Shown here one piece after another: positions 1-8,085 of a stretch of 38,380 nt of DNA. The stretch lies in the IMG/VR virus record IMGVR_UViG_3300035698_002621, positions 1-38,380 of that record; one strand, 5' to 3'. The stretch is from a virus. Under the pieces are notes generated by a model. It searched no databases and was not told the DNA's origin. It saw nothing but the letters and a program-made list of their open reading frames with translations. The first letter of the stretch is position 1. Each line of letters begins with the position of its first letter. A program made the position numbers and the translations under genes.

Positions 1-127
1 CGATCGCCGTTTATCAGCATTGCACCGTCGGCATCTATCGTGTCGCCCGCTGCCGCACTAAAGGCTATGTTCAGTCGGTCGCTATCCGAATCGGTAATGG
101 TATGCGTAACCGATGCTTTCACCCAAC
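1..127. repeat. Terminal direct repeat, left copy (circular contig overlap)
   Basis: Bases 1-127 are identical to the last 127 bases of the window (38254-38380). The open reading frame that crosses this point stays in phase when the ends are joined. An exact 127-bp overlap is what a de Bruijn assembler with k=127 leaves on a circular or circularly permuted molecule, so I read it as an assembly overlap and not as a biological terminal repeat. The unique genome is then 38,253 bp. Confidence 0.93.
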
Positions 128-2645
128 CCTCACCACCGGCAAGGGTATACGTTACACTCGTTTGCGCGTTCACCCCAGCCGTGTCGGCCTCCTGTATGAT
201 CACATAATTACTCGCGCCGGTAGCTGCCGCGCTCGAAAGTAGCCAAACGTAGAACGTAAATGATTGCCCGACACTGAGCTTTTCGGTGTTGTAGAATTGC
301 ACCACCTGTACGGCGTTCTCAGCCCCGGCGCCGGGAACCAACCGACCGCAATAAGCACCGAATAGCGGACTCGCTTGACGCGACCATGTGCCGCCAGAAG
401 CTGTCCACGCATCCGCAATCGTCGTATCTTCAAACGAGTTATTCGCGAGATATTGCTTAACCCGTGGCCGCGCCTGTCGTGCTATAAGGTGCATGAGACT
501 GTTAGACTCGACCGAACCGACAAGCGGCGTATCTTCCCAATGCGTGCCGTATTGAAAGCGTGCTGAATGGAAACGCTCAACCGTGTCACGGGCTGAAATG
601 GTTACGTGTGAGATGTTTAGATATTGCGTCGTGCGTGAGAACCCCGCAGCAGATAACCTACCTACAAACGAGTAGTCAAAATCACCGTCATACCAATCCT
701 CGACCCATACTCGGCAGCGTCGTTGTAGATACTTTTGCGTGACGAGTCCGTTATAGACCGCGTTATTCGGATCAAAAGCAGCATACTGGTCGTCGGAAAA
801 CTCGCCGTTGTGATTGTTTAGCGCAACGGCGAGAGTATTCGACGAGTGCGCACCTGACAAACGATTCGCAACGCCTTTCTCGAATGACAAACCTGACACA
901 TAAGGCGATGACGGTACGTGGCACCGAGTCTTGCCCGTCGCGTGTCCGTCCATCGACCAGTAGATTTCCTCAGCGGTGACGTTCTTGAAATCGTTCTGCA
1001 CATCGGCGTCAGTTGCTACGTAGTCAGGAAACATGCGAACGTATGCAATATTGTAGTCTCCGGTCCCAAGACTTGTAGTGTTTCGCAATGTTACCTTATT
1101 CAGTACAGACGTTTTTGCATCTATCGCCGCGCCCCATGATGTATCATCTTGAGTTTTGTTCATCCACAGGCTCGACCCATCGGCTCGCGCATTCGTTAAG
1201 TCGTCAATCGATATGGTAAGCGTAATCCATTGATTGATATTTCGTTCTGCCGTTCCGTCATCATAAACCGCAGACGTCATAAACCGCCGCGTTCCACCAT
1301 CAATCCACGCCACAACGAAATAATCACTCCCGGCATCGTAGTATATTCTAAACCCCTGATTCGCGCTCAAGTACCATTCAATCAAACCCTCATTTCCTGA
1401 CGTATGCGCAAAGTTGGGTTTGAACTTTATTTGGAATGAAAAACTATCAGGCAACGTCACCAAATGCTCGGTATACCCACCAGTCAGCGAATGCGTGCCT
1501 GGTACGCTGTGCCGAGTAACGCGGATGTCATCGATATAACCAGCACCGCCATTACCAATCGAGTCGACACCGACAAGCGACATTCTGAACCCTGTCGCGG
1601 TAGTCGGTAATGTGACCGATGTGCTTATATTCGTGACGCCGGTTGATTTCACGGTTTGTATATCGCTCACCCACGCAGCGGAGTCATAATATCTCACGAC
1701 AAATAGCGCGTAATTGGACCCGCCATTCTTGTCATACCCACCGGCAACGGGAATATTTACCACCGCAGATACTTCGACCGTTTCACCTGGGACAATCCCG
1801 TGTAGGTCTGTAGTGAGTATGTTGTCGGTGAACTCATGCGTTACGTCAGAACCTGCATTGTGCAGTAGCTTGTATGAGTAGTCGCCACTGCGCGAATATT
1901 CATCCGACCGTAAAAACGTGCCGTTAGTATCTACGCCGCTCGTTTCGCCAAGTAACGCCGGAACTGTCGCACTCTCACAATTGCCACGGTCAATCAAATT
2001 GTCCTCACTGGCAAGGGTGAATGCGGGGTAGCGATGCGATTCCAAATCATCGACGTAAAAATACTCAACATTAGCCGAAGCCGATGCGAATGAGTATTGG
2101 ATTCCGAAACCCGTCGCAGAATCATTCAAGGTTCCACGTACCGCGAGTTTTTCCCACGAGTCAAGGACCGACGCGCTCGAAGCGGCAACCTCGTGCCATG
2201 CAGCCGAATAGTATTCGATGATAGCAACAGATACTTCAGCGGCAGTGGGTCCGCCGGTAGTAGGAATCTTTACCCACGTAACGTATTCAACCGTTTCGCC
2301 GGGTAGATGACCGTGCATGTCGGTAGTCAACACTGTGTCTTGAGGATACCAATATGCAGCGGTTCCAGCAGCAACGGTTTTCGTTACGAGATAGGATGAA
2401 CTACCAGAATGCGCTTGTGCTGTTGAGATTGCAGCCGTGGTGTTTGAATGTGAATCGGCAACCTCGCCGCGCATAGAAGGAGGCGTACTACTCTCACAAT
2501 CACCACGGTCAATGTATGTCCGCGTATCGCGTGAAACATCTGGGTAATCCAAACCACGGAAGTCGATATAGAGACGTTCGTCTCGGTCTGTCTGACCACC
2601 TGTTTTAAGATTCGTTTGCCAATCTGTGCCGATTGAGTCTATCAT
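1..2645 (-). CDS. Tail hub / receptor-binding protein with carbohydrate-binding domains (N-terminal part; continues across the circular join)
   Basis: The frame is open from the ATG at 2645 to base 1 and continues in phase at 37569-38253, giving about 1109 residues. The ATG overlaps the tape measure stop (ATGA). Two similar beta-sandwich segments, at about residues 40-190 and 215-380, start with IDRGDCES and IDRGNCES and share the pattern VPGETVE and YIDD; they look like CBM/galactose-binding folds. About residues 384-575 resemble a LamG/concanavalin domain (FSFQIKFKP, QGFRIYYD). A third CBM-like segment begins near residue 735 (NNSFEDT). Position after the tape measure fits the Dit/Tal region of siphophages. 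I infer a hub protein that binds surface glycans; the exact family is not identified. Confidence 0.75.
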   Translation of the reverse strand, partial: MIDSIGTDWQTNLKTGGQTDRDERLYIDFRGLDYPDVSRDTRTYIDRGDCESSTPPSMRGEVADSHSNTTAAISTAQAHSGSSSYLVTKTVAAGTAAYWYPQDTVLTTDMHGHLPGETVEYVTWVKIPTTGGPTAAEVSVAIIEYYSAAWHEVAASSASVLDSWEKLAVRGTLNDSATGFGIQYSFASASANVEYFYVDDLESHRYPAFTLASEDNLIDRGNCESATVPALLGETSGVDTNGTFLRSDEYSRSGDYSYKLLHNAGSDVTHEFTDNILTTDLHGIVPGETVEVSAVVNIPVAGGYDKNGGSNYALFVVRYYDSAAWVSDIQTVKSTGVTNISTSVTLPTTATGFRMSLVGVDSIGNGGAGYIDDIRVTRHSVPGTHSLTGGYTEHLVTLPDSFSFQIKFKPNFAHTSGNEGLIEWYLSANQGFRIYYDAGSDYFVVAWIDGGTRRFMTSAVYDDGTAERNINQWITLTISIDDLTNARADGSSLWMNKTQDDTSWGAAIDAKTSVLNKVTLRNTTSLGTGDYNIAYVRMFPDYVATDADVQNDFKNVTAEEIYWSMDGHATGKTRCHVPSSPYVSGLSFEKGVANRLSGAHSSNTLAVALNNHNGEFSDDQYAAFDPNNAVYNGLVTQKYLQRRCRVWVEDWYDGDFDYSFVGRLSAAGFSRTTQYLNISHVTISARDTVERFHSARFQYGTHWEDTPLVGSVESNSLMHLIARQARPRVKQYLANNSFEDTTIADAWTASGGTWSRQASPLFGAYCGRLVPGAGAENAVQVVQFYNTEKLSVGQSFTFYVWLLSSAAATGASNYVIIQEADTAGVNAQTSVTYTLAGGEGWVKASVTHTITDSDSDRLNIAFSAAAGDTIDADGAMLINGD

Positions 2646-4504
2646 GCGCCTGCCCGTTTTTGATCTATCACGTTGCTAATCCTCGCGACGAGTCTATCGT
2701 TGTCGTAGACATCGCCATTGAAATTTACCGTCGTACTTGATTGGGAGTTACGTTCTAAGCGTTGTGATTCACTTTCCGAAGCTATTCCACCGGCAACCGC
2801 AGCAAAGCCGGCAGCAGCCAATAGCGGTATAGCGACTTCCCATTGTCCAGCGAGCGCAGCAGTTGACGCCGCAGATAGCAACATCTGTGGGAGTTGGTTG
2901 AGTAGGGTAATACCGATCTGTCGCATAGCGTCATCGAAACTCGCAGCACCTGCGCTACCCATTACAAGCGACTCGCCAAAGGCGAACGCCGCATCAATCG
3001 CAGCACCACCGGCAGCCGAAAGAAAGGCTTGCTCCATCGACTTCCACAAACGTGTCATGGATTCCGCTGCTTCATCGATAGGCGTCTTCATATCACGTAT
3101 AGCTTCGTTCACGTCACGTATCTGGTCAACAACGTCAGTGAATTCTATCCCAGTTCCAATCAAGCCATCGAATACGCCACCACCACCCGCGAACATATCG
3201 GGTGATATGTCAGAAGGTGCCGAAGCGAATCTATTGTCTCTCGGCCCACCACGCGCCCTTGCCCCAGGTATGTCAGGGCCTTCGCCAGAAAGAAACTTAA
3301 CAAGGTCAGGGTATTGGTTCTTTAAGATATCAAAACCACCACCTGAACCGCTAAACCCGAAATCCAACATCTGAGAAAGTGCGCCACTCAACAAGCCTGC
3401 GCGCTGTTCTGTAGTATCGGGTCGCACGCCGGTTATAATTTCCTCGCGTCTTGCGTCAGCCGCAATGCCCTGGAAAGCCTTGGTCAATTCGTTCTGGATA
3501 CCTATACGGAAAGCCATCCACTGATTGCCACCGAAAGCCCGAAAGAACTCGTCATCTGCCAAGCCTTGACCTTGCGCCGCGCTTACAACGTTCGATATTC
3601 TTTGTGGCGACTCGGCCATACCAGCTTGCTCAAGTAAGAACTTACGCGTACCTGCATCGTCTGCTAAATCAAACCCGAACAATCGTTTCGATCCGAGGTT
3701 ATCCATAGCTGACGCAAGATCGTCTGTGTTGTTCGTCACGCCGAGGATTGCCTCGGCCAATACGTTCATTACCTGTATGGTAGGATCGACAAAGGTCGAT
3801 ATTGCTTTACCAATTATCTCGCCAATATCACCCATATTGTTCTTGAATTGTTCCATCCGGCCAAGCGTGGTATCGGCCAACGTTTCAGCCATGCCGCCAA
3901 ACTTCTCGTCAAGGGCCTCTACAAGCTGCGACAGCTTTTCTGTCTTGCCTGCTTGGGCGTCGATGACAATACCGTATCGAGATAGTGCGTTAGTAGTCGA
4001 GCCTAATGTTTTACCTACGAGCGAGGCAGCGGTTTGAAGATCAACGCCCATCGCTACGGAAAAGTCCTGTAACAGTGGGAGTATTTGTTTAAGACCTTCT
4101 TCGTTTAGGTTGCTGAGCTGTTGCAACATTGCCGCAGCCGATAGGGTAACCTCATCTCCAAAGGTTGTGAGTGATTGCAATTCACTCGCAAAATCTTGTA
4201 TACCCTTGCTGCTAATTTCGGTGGTCTTGTTTGTAATGGTCAACGCAGATTCAAAAGCGGTGATAGCACGTTCCTGTTCGCCATATAGCCCTACCATCTG
4301 CGTACCAACGCGAACAAGTTTACGAACAGCCATAACCGCCGCGCCGATACTCAGCGTAACACCAAGCGGACCTGTCAAGGCTTTCGACATACTCTTGAAT
4401 GAGTTGGTGCCTTTGTCTGTGGCACCTTTGACCTTTTGAAGTTCTTTTATGGCATTAGCTGCTTCGGCACGTACAACGACTTTCAACTCTTCGGTAACTG
4501 CCAT
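2642..4504 (-). CDS. Tail tape measure protein
   Basis: This 620-residue protein lies directly after the tail chaperones and before the tail hub, the standard place of the tape measure, which sets tail length and passes through the tail tube during DNA ejection. It is rich in Ala, Gly, Leu and helix-forming segments. Hydrophobic stretches lie near residues 45-65 and near 535-585, as is usual for this family. The ATG at 4504 follows the chaperone stop without a gap, and AGAGGA upstream serves as ribosome binding site. At roughly 1.5 angstrom per residue, the family rule of thumb predicts a tail near 90-95 nm, so a modest siphovirus tail. It is shorter than many tape measures. Confidence 0.88.
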   Translation of the reverse strand: MAVTEELKVVVRAEAANAIKELQKVKGATDKGTNSFKSMSKALTGPLGVTLSIGAAVMAVRKLVRVGTQMVGLYGEQERAITAFESALTITNKTTEISSKGIQDFASELQSLTTFGDEVTLSAAAMLQQLSNLNEEGLKQILPLLQDFSVAMGVDLQTAASLVGKTLGSTTNALSRYGIVIDAQAGKTEKLSQLVEALDEKFGGMAETLADTTLGRMEQFKNNMGDIGEIIGKAISTFVDPTIQVMNVLAEAILGVTNNTDDLASAMDNLGSKRLFGFDLADDAGTRKFLLEQAGMAESPQRISNVVSAAQGQGLADDEFFRAFGGNQWMAFRIGIQNELTKAFQGIAADARREEIITGVRPDTTEQRAGLLSGALSQMLDFGFSGSGGGFDILKNQYPDLVKFLSGEGPDIPGARARGGPRDNRFASAPSDISPDMFAGGGGVFDGLIGTGIEFTDVVDQIRDVNEAIRDMKTPIDEAAESMTRLWKSMEQAFLSAAGGAAIDAAFAFGESLVMGSAGAASFDDAMRQIGITLLNQLPQMLLSAASTAALAGQWEVAIPLLAAAGFAAVAGGIASESESQRLERNSQSSTTVNFNGDVYDNDRLVARISNVIDQKRAGA

Positions 4505-4798
4505 CTATTTATCCTCTTGATGTTGGTTGTACGCCCGATTGAAAGCGTTGAATACGTCAATGAGCCTACACGGTTGCTCGGCCCAGCCGCCCGAGAATGG
4601 AAACACTTCCCACTGTTTCGTAACGGTCCAAGCGTTGAGCAATTCGGTAAACTCTGCCGTGAAAAGTGCAGGTATTTCGTTGCGCTGTATTACGTGACCG
4701 CCTAACGTTTCAATGCGCTCGTCAGGCGATCTCGCAAACCGTGGTAAATCTTTATGATACCCCTTTAGCCACGCCCAAAAAGGTATGATTAGTTTTTT
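4505..4798 (-). CDS. Tail assembly chaperone, downstream (T-like) part made by -1 frameshift
   Basis: The frame is open from the slippery site to a TAG at 4505-4507 and encodes a basic, tryptophan-rich segment (after the slip it reads KKLIIPFWAWLKGYHKDL). No good start codon with a ribosome binding site is present, so the segment is best explained as the extension of the upstream chaperone, as in lambda G/GT and SPP1 17.5/17.5*. The fusion from the TTG at 5187 would be about 227 residues. Such chaperones wrap the tape measure protein, whose gene follows directly. The role rests on position and on the frameshift arrangement; the sequence itself is not distinctive. Confidence 0.82.
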   Translation of the reverse strand, partial: KKLIIPFWAWLKGYHKDLPRFARSPDERIETLGGHVIQRNEIPALFTAEFTELLNAWTVTKQWEVFPFSGGWAEQPCRLIDVFNAFNRAYNQHQEDK

Positions 4799-5187
4799 GA
4801 GTCTGTCTCTGCCGTGGCCTCAAGACAATACGCCTCGACTAACGACGCAAGGTCTGGCATTGCGCGCTTGTAAAAGTCTTGTATATCTGTCACGGCCTCG
4901 ACCTTATCGCCATAGTCGGCTTCAAGATTTTCAATCTTCGTGACCATTTTCATAGCCAATCCCTTTGAATCTTGTATCATCTTCCGACTACCGACCTGCG
5001 CGCTACCATCAACGATTTCCTGTGTAATCTCGATATCTTCGAGGTGCACATACTGTTGTCGTGTCGCGCTTCCAAGGAAGCGAATGTGAAACTTGATCTG
5101 CTCGTCCTCGGGTAAATCAAGATTGCTTCCATCTGGACTGTCATAGTCTGGTATGTATGTATCTGTTTGTTTCAGGCTGATTTTCAA
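4789..5187 (-). CDS. Tail assembly chaperone, upstream (G-like) part
   Basis: This protein of about 132 residues begins at a TTG (5187) placed seven bases after AAGGAG; longer in-frame starts would run into the preceding tail protein gene. The N-terminal half is a beta-type segment (KISLKQTDTYIPDY, EQIKFHIRFLGSATRQ), and the C-terminal half is helical and acidic. It ends at TAA 4789-4791, directly after the slippery heptamer. Position between major tail protein and tape measure plus the frameshift identify it as the G-type chaperone that helps fold and load the tape measure protein. The TTG start is inferred from the ribosome binding site. Confidence 0.82.
   Translation of the reverse strand: MKISLKQTDTYIPDYDSPDGSNLDLPEDEQIKFHIRFLGSATRQQYVHLEDIEITQEIVDGSAQVGSRKMIQDSKGLAMKMVTKIENLEADYGDKVEAVTDIQDFYKRAMPDLASLVEAYCLEATAETDSKN
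4792..4798 (-). promoter_or_regulatory. Programmed -1 ribosomal frameshift slippery heptamer A AAA AAC
   Basis: Read in the frame of the upstream chaperone, the last codons are TCA AAA AAC TAA. This gives the canonical X XXY YYZ heptamer A-AAA-AAC just before the stop. A -1 slip opens the frame that runs to 4505. The downstream gene has no start of its own. Confidence 0.88.
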
Positions 5188-5198
5188 AGGGTTGCTCC

Positions 5199-5633
5199 TT
5201 AGGTTGCTGTTGCGTGAACGAGTGGCCCTGCCGATTGCGCCCAATCTGCCGACCATCCTTGTAAACCTTCCGCGCTGTTTGTTTTGGTGATATTGCTCAA
5301 CACGACATTTCCGCTGAACATGCTTGCCGTTGATTCGATGAACTTCGCAGCCATTACCGCCGGTACGCCTCCAGATACAAATTGTATATCTGCCCGTTGC
5401 GTAGGTGACGACGATGCGCTTGATGCCAATGCCGGGTCAAACCGCATAACGCCATTCAGACTACCGTTGAAATCTTTGTACTTGCTGTATATTCGCTTTG
5501 GACCTGAGCTACCAAGATCGGGCGTGTCGATAGCCCCGGTGTTGATATTCATGGTCCATCCGTTCATGTATGACAGCTTTTTACCGTCTAAGTGCAGAAC
5601 ACCATCTGCCCCATATATAAAATCGTTAGCCAT
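5199..5633 (-). CDS. Major tail protein, second copy
   Basis: This 144-residue protein is a paralogue of the next gene upstream (5643-6074). Both begin with MAN.FIYG.DG, share NGWTMNINTG, DTPDLGSSGPKR and YSKYKDF, and end with SAEGLQGWSADWAQ. The family forms the stacked rings of the tail tube. AGGAG lies six bases before the ATG. The middle third, about residues 65-100, is where the two copies differ most. SPP1 also makes two forms of tail tube protein, but from one gene by frameshift; here they are separate tandem genes. One copy may be the bulk tube subunit and the other a minor or tip form; the sequence does not say which. Confidence 0.83.
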   Translation of the reverse strand: MANDFIYGADGVLHLDGKKLSYMNGWTMNINTGAIDTPDLGSSGPKRIYSKYKDFNGSLNGVMRFDPALASSASSSPTQRADIQFVSGGVPAVMAAKFIESTASMFSGNVVLSNITKTNSAEGLQGWSADWAQSAGPLVHATAT

Positions 5634-5642
5634 ACGCTACTC

Positions 5643-6074
5643 CTATGTAGATGTATTACTATCGTGCGCCAGTGGTCCGTCAGCCTGTGCCCAATCTGCA
5701 CTCCATCCCTGTAAACCTTCCGCGCTTTGAGTCTTTACGATATTCGAGAACACAACATTACCCTTGAACATGCTCTGACTCGATTCGACGAACTTGGTAT
5801 ACAATTTCGTCGGTGTACCGCCTGATACGAACATCGATGTTATCGCCTCTTGTGCAGCACTCGTAGCCGCCACCGGGTCGAACACCGTCTCGCCCGTCAT
5901 TGAGCCGGTGAAATCTTTATACTTTGAGTAGGTCCGTTTAGGGCCGCTCGATCCAAGATCAGGCGTATCAACTGATCCAGTGTTTATGTTCATCGTCCAG
6001 CCGTTTAGATAGGTGACTATTTTCGCGCCTACCGATACGGTCCCATCGACTCCGTAAATAAATCCATTTGCCAT
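5643..6074 (-). CDS. Major tail protein, first copy
   Basis: This 143-residue tail tube protein is closely related to its downstream neighbour and sits between the tail terminator and the chaperones, as in SPP1-type phages. The ATG at 6074 has GGAGG six bases upstream. Shared blocks include NGWTMNINTG, DTPDLGSSGPKRTY and SKYKDFTGSM, with a conserved C-terminal QSAEGLQGWSADWAQ. It lacks an obvious Ig-like extension. The strongly repeated blocks in both copies suggest a duplication that has since diverged, mainly in the loop region. The tail tube role is inferred from length, order and the typical 'NGW' beta-rich composition. Confidence 0.84.
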   Translation of the reverse strand: MANGFIYGVDGTVSVGAKIVTYLNGWTMNINTGSVDTPDLGSSGPKRTYSKYKDFTGSMTGETVFDPVAATSAAQEAITSMFVSGGTPTKLYTKFVESSQSMFKGNVVFSNIVKTQSAEGLQGWSADWAQADGPLAHDSNTST

Positions 6075-6075
6075 A

Positions 6076-6234
6076 CTATGCCTCCACTATTTCTTCGTCC
6101 GTATCCTCGAACGCGTTCACCTCAATAACCCGATTCATAAACACGTGGCAGACGGTACATACCGCCCCGCGTGATTCTCTTCGCTCTTCGACAACGCCGC
6201 ATGATGGGCATTCGTGTATAAAGCTATCTTTCAT
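6076..6234 (-). CDS. Small zinc-ribbon protein
   Basis: This frame encodes 52 residues. It starts at ATG 6234, overlaps the tail terminator by 11 bases, has GGTG as a weak ribosome binding site, and stops one base before the major tail protein ATG. Two CxxC pairs (CPSC at residues 9-12 and CTVC at 26-29) with a following His form a classic zinc ribbon; the C-terminus is acidic. I do not know its role. Its position, inside the tail operon, suggests either an assembly factor or a small regulator. Confidence 0.72.
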   Translation of the reverse strand: MKDSFIHECPSCGVVEERRESRGAVCTVCHVFMNRVIEVNAFEDTDEEIVEA

Positions 6235-6634
6235 AATTCACCGTCACGTCAACAATAAATTGATAGATATTGTCATAGTCAGGGTCGCGTAACACGCGAG
6301 GCCCGTTTGCTGATATATAGTAAATCTTCTTACTTCCTGGCGTCCCGTGATACGCGCTCAACGCATCAAACACCGCATTAGATAAGGTCAACCCGTTCGG
6401 TGGGTGAGTATGAAACACGCTGAATTGCACCAACGTTTCACTTGACCGCGTGCCGAGATATTGCAACTCGCCGTTTGAGAAAACTGTGAAATATACGATA
6501 TACGGGTACGCTTCATTCTCAGGTAACGCATCCGGTACGGTTGTGTAGTAAAGCTTCGTACCTATCCAATCAGTGACAGATGTTTGAGTAAGTAAATATG
6601 TTTCGAGGTCTTTCTCGATGCTTACGTGCGCCAC
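6224..6634 (-). CDS. Tail terminator / tail completion protein (DUF3168-like, SPP1 gp17-like)
   Basis: This 136-residue protein starts with GTG at 6634, overlapping the previous stop as TAGTG. It contains the pattern TDWIGTKLYYTTVPD, YPYIVYFTVF and a C-terminal DYDNIYQFIVDVTVNYE, typical of the DUF3168/tail completion family that caps the tail tube and joins it to the head. Its place after the gp10-like protein and before the major tail protein agrees. An alternative label is neck protein, since these small proteins are mostly told apart by order. Confidence 0.8.
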   Translation of the reverse strand: MAHVSIEKDLETYLLTQTSVTDWIGTKLYYTTVPDALPENEAYPYIVYFTVFSNGELQYLGTRSSETLVQFSVFHTHPPNGLTLSNAVFDALSAYHGTPGSKKIYYISANGPRVLRDPDYDNIYQFIVDVTVNYER

Positions 6635-7119
6635 TATTTACCCCTCTTGAGATAGAAGTCTACCCATTTACCGAAGTCGCGAAGAATGTCTTTCTTGTAT
6701 GCCATCAGCGCCGGTCTCAGGAATGGTTGCGCACCTTTTCGCCTGCCCTTGAATATAGACCTGCGCCCAAACACTTTTAACCTTTTGCGCGTTCCGTACT
6801 CGATGTGTGGAGCGTATTCTACGTTAGAGCCAACATGAAGCGTCCACTTCTTTGTCGGACCTCGAACCTCATCTCCTTGGAACATAGCTCCAGCGTTAAC
6901 GCCGCCATTACTTATTACGTCTCTTCCAGCGGAACCGTTCTGTTTAGTGGCCCATGTTATCGAGCCGCGCAACCTTCCAGTGTCTACTGGTGCAAGTAAA
7001 GCAGCTTGACGTTCGATGATAATACCGGCTTTCGTTAGCGCCTGCTCTACAGCCTTGTCAATAGCCGCATCGTAGTTGTTGCCGGACATAGTGTTAGTTA
7101 CAGTTACGCCCGACGCCAT
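6634..7119 (-). CDS. HK97 gp10-like head-tail joining protein
   Basis: The protein has 161 residues and the hallmark pattern of the HK97 gp10 family: APVDTGRLRGSI near residues 42-53, VGSNVEYAPHIEYGTRKR near 96-113, and QPFLRPAL near 131-138. Members act at the neck or as minor tail components. Its ATG shares one base with the stop of the upstream gene (TAATG), which implies translational coupling. The C-terminal tail is basic. The family assignment is firm; the detailed structural role differs among phages. Confidence 0.88.
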   Translation of the reverse strand: MASGVTVTNTMSGNNYDAAIDKAVEQALTKAGIIIERQAALLAPVDTGRLRGSITWATKQNGSAGRDVISNGGVNAGAMFQGDEVRGPTKKWTLHVGSNVEYAPHIEYGTRKRLKVFGRRSIFKGRRKGAQPFLRPALMAYKKDILRDFGKWVDFYLKRGK

Positions 7120-7442
7120 TACTGTTTCCTTGCATCGTTCTTCAAAAATACGAGCTTGTGATGATTCATATTCCCGGTGTTCTTGACGAAAACCACGTTA
7201 TAGTCCTTGCTATCCCACCGCACACGTTTAGTAACGTCTATCGTTACGGTTGACGACATAAACGCTTTGTAGTCAGCGAATAGCTCATTTCTGCCACCCG
7301 CGAATGACTCAACGCCGTTCACCGGGTTTACATACGCTTGCGCTGTGCTACACGATTCGGTAAACGCCGATGTTGAGAATTGCGCCGGAGGCGTGACCGT
7401 AATGACCTTGATAGTCTGGTCGTAGTAGTTAGTTATTGCCAC
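7119..7442 (-). CDS. Head closure / stopper protein (SPP1 gp16-like)
   Basis: This 107-residue protein starts with GTG (7442), with GGGG upstream. It is mostly beta (KVITVTPP, MSSTVTIDVTKRVRWDSKDYNVVFVKN), which fits the head closure or stopper family found between connector and gp10-like protein. It is followed directly by the gp10-like gene. The call rests on order, size and beta-barrel-like composition and not on a sharp motif. Confidence 0.7.
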   Translation of the reverse strand: MAITNYYDQTIKVITVTPPAQFSTSAFTESCSTAQAYVNPVNGVESFAGGRNELFADYKAFMSSTVTIDVTKRVRWDSKDYNVVFVKNTGNMNHHKLVFLKNDARKQ

Positions 7443-7510
7443 AATATCAACCCCGGACCTCGTTTCTTTTTGCGTCTCATTCGTAGTCGCTTTCTGAGTT
7501 TAGATAACAT
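7433..7510 (-). CDS. Candidate 25-residue arginine/lysine-rich peptide
   Basis: A 26-codon frame fills the only gap between two structural genes. Its ATG overlaps the upstream stop (TGATG) and its stop lies inside the start of the next gene. The peptide is very basic in the middle (KLRKRLRMRRKKKRG) and ends in a hydrophobic LILWQ. Size and composition resemble a nucleic-acid- or membrane-binding peptide. It could equally be a coupling device that carries ribosomes to the next gene. No homologue comes to mind. Confidence 0.45.
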   Translation of the reverse strand: MLSKLRKRLRMRRKKKRGPGLILWQ

Positions 7511-8085
7511 CAGTCTGCAACCTTCAACCCGGTAGCTGGTGTGTGTTCGTACCAATCCGCTCGGAATGAAACAGTGTTACCCGTGCTGCCACTTGCGAAT
7601 CTACGCAAATACGTTGTATTCGGTTTTAGCACAAGCTCATTACGGCGCCCTGCTGCGCCGCCTACGTTACCCTTGAATACCGTCCCGCCTACCTTCCAGT
7701 TCGCAAGCCGCGTACCAACTGCTGTAGATGAGGTTACACCACCGACGAACGTTGCGAGGCTTGCCTTAGTGCTGTTACGGTTGTGATTGATGGGCGTCAC
7801 CGTTGATCCGCCAGCCATCCCACCCTTAGCCTCCTCCCAGAATCCAGTTTCAAGAATACCGTTCGATTCAATTACCCACGTCAAGTGCATTTCTGCCGCA
7901 GTGTTTGGCGATACCAACTTAGCGAAAAACTCTTGTGTGTCTGACATCGTAGTATTGCCTTCTACGTAAAACCCGTCCCCATCGTGCGTTTCGTGGTGAT
8001 TGTGGTCGATTACAGTGATAGACTTACTCACACCATCTCGAGCATTCTGTAGCAGGTTGATTATCGGAAATGAGTTACCCGACAT
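7510..8085 (-). CDS. Phage virion structural protein, head-tail region
   Basis: This 191-residue protein is beta-rich and has the His/acidic motif VIDHNHHETHDGDGFYVEG near residues 25-43, which I recognise from many phage structural proteins of unknown role. The C-terminal half (LKPNTTYLRRFASG, NTVSFRADWYEHTP) looks like a beta-sandwich. It lies between connector and head closure, where the standard SPP1 order has no gene of this length, so it may be a decoration or fibre-like protein. The ATG shares a base with the connector stop. The virion role is inferred. Confidence 0.66.
   Translation of the reverse strand: MSGNSFPIINLLQNARDGVSKSITVIDHNHHETHDGDGFYVEGNTTMSDTQEFFAKLVSPNTAAEMHLTWVIESNGILETGFWEEAKGGMAGGSTVTPINHNRNSTKASLATFVGGVTSSTAVGTRLANWKVGGTVFKGNVGGAAGRRNELVLKPNTTYLRRFASGSTGNTVSFRADWYEHTPATGLKVAD

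Noticed and set aside
2718-3374. Plus-strand frame of 218 codons
   Set aside because: It is a shadow of the tape measure gene, with low-complexity composition and no start signal.
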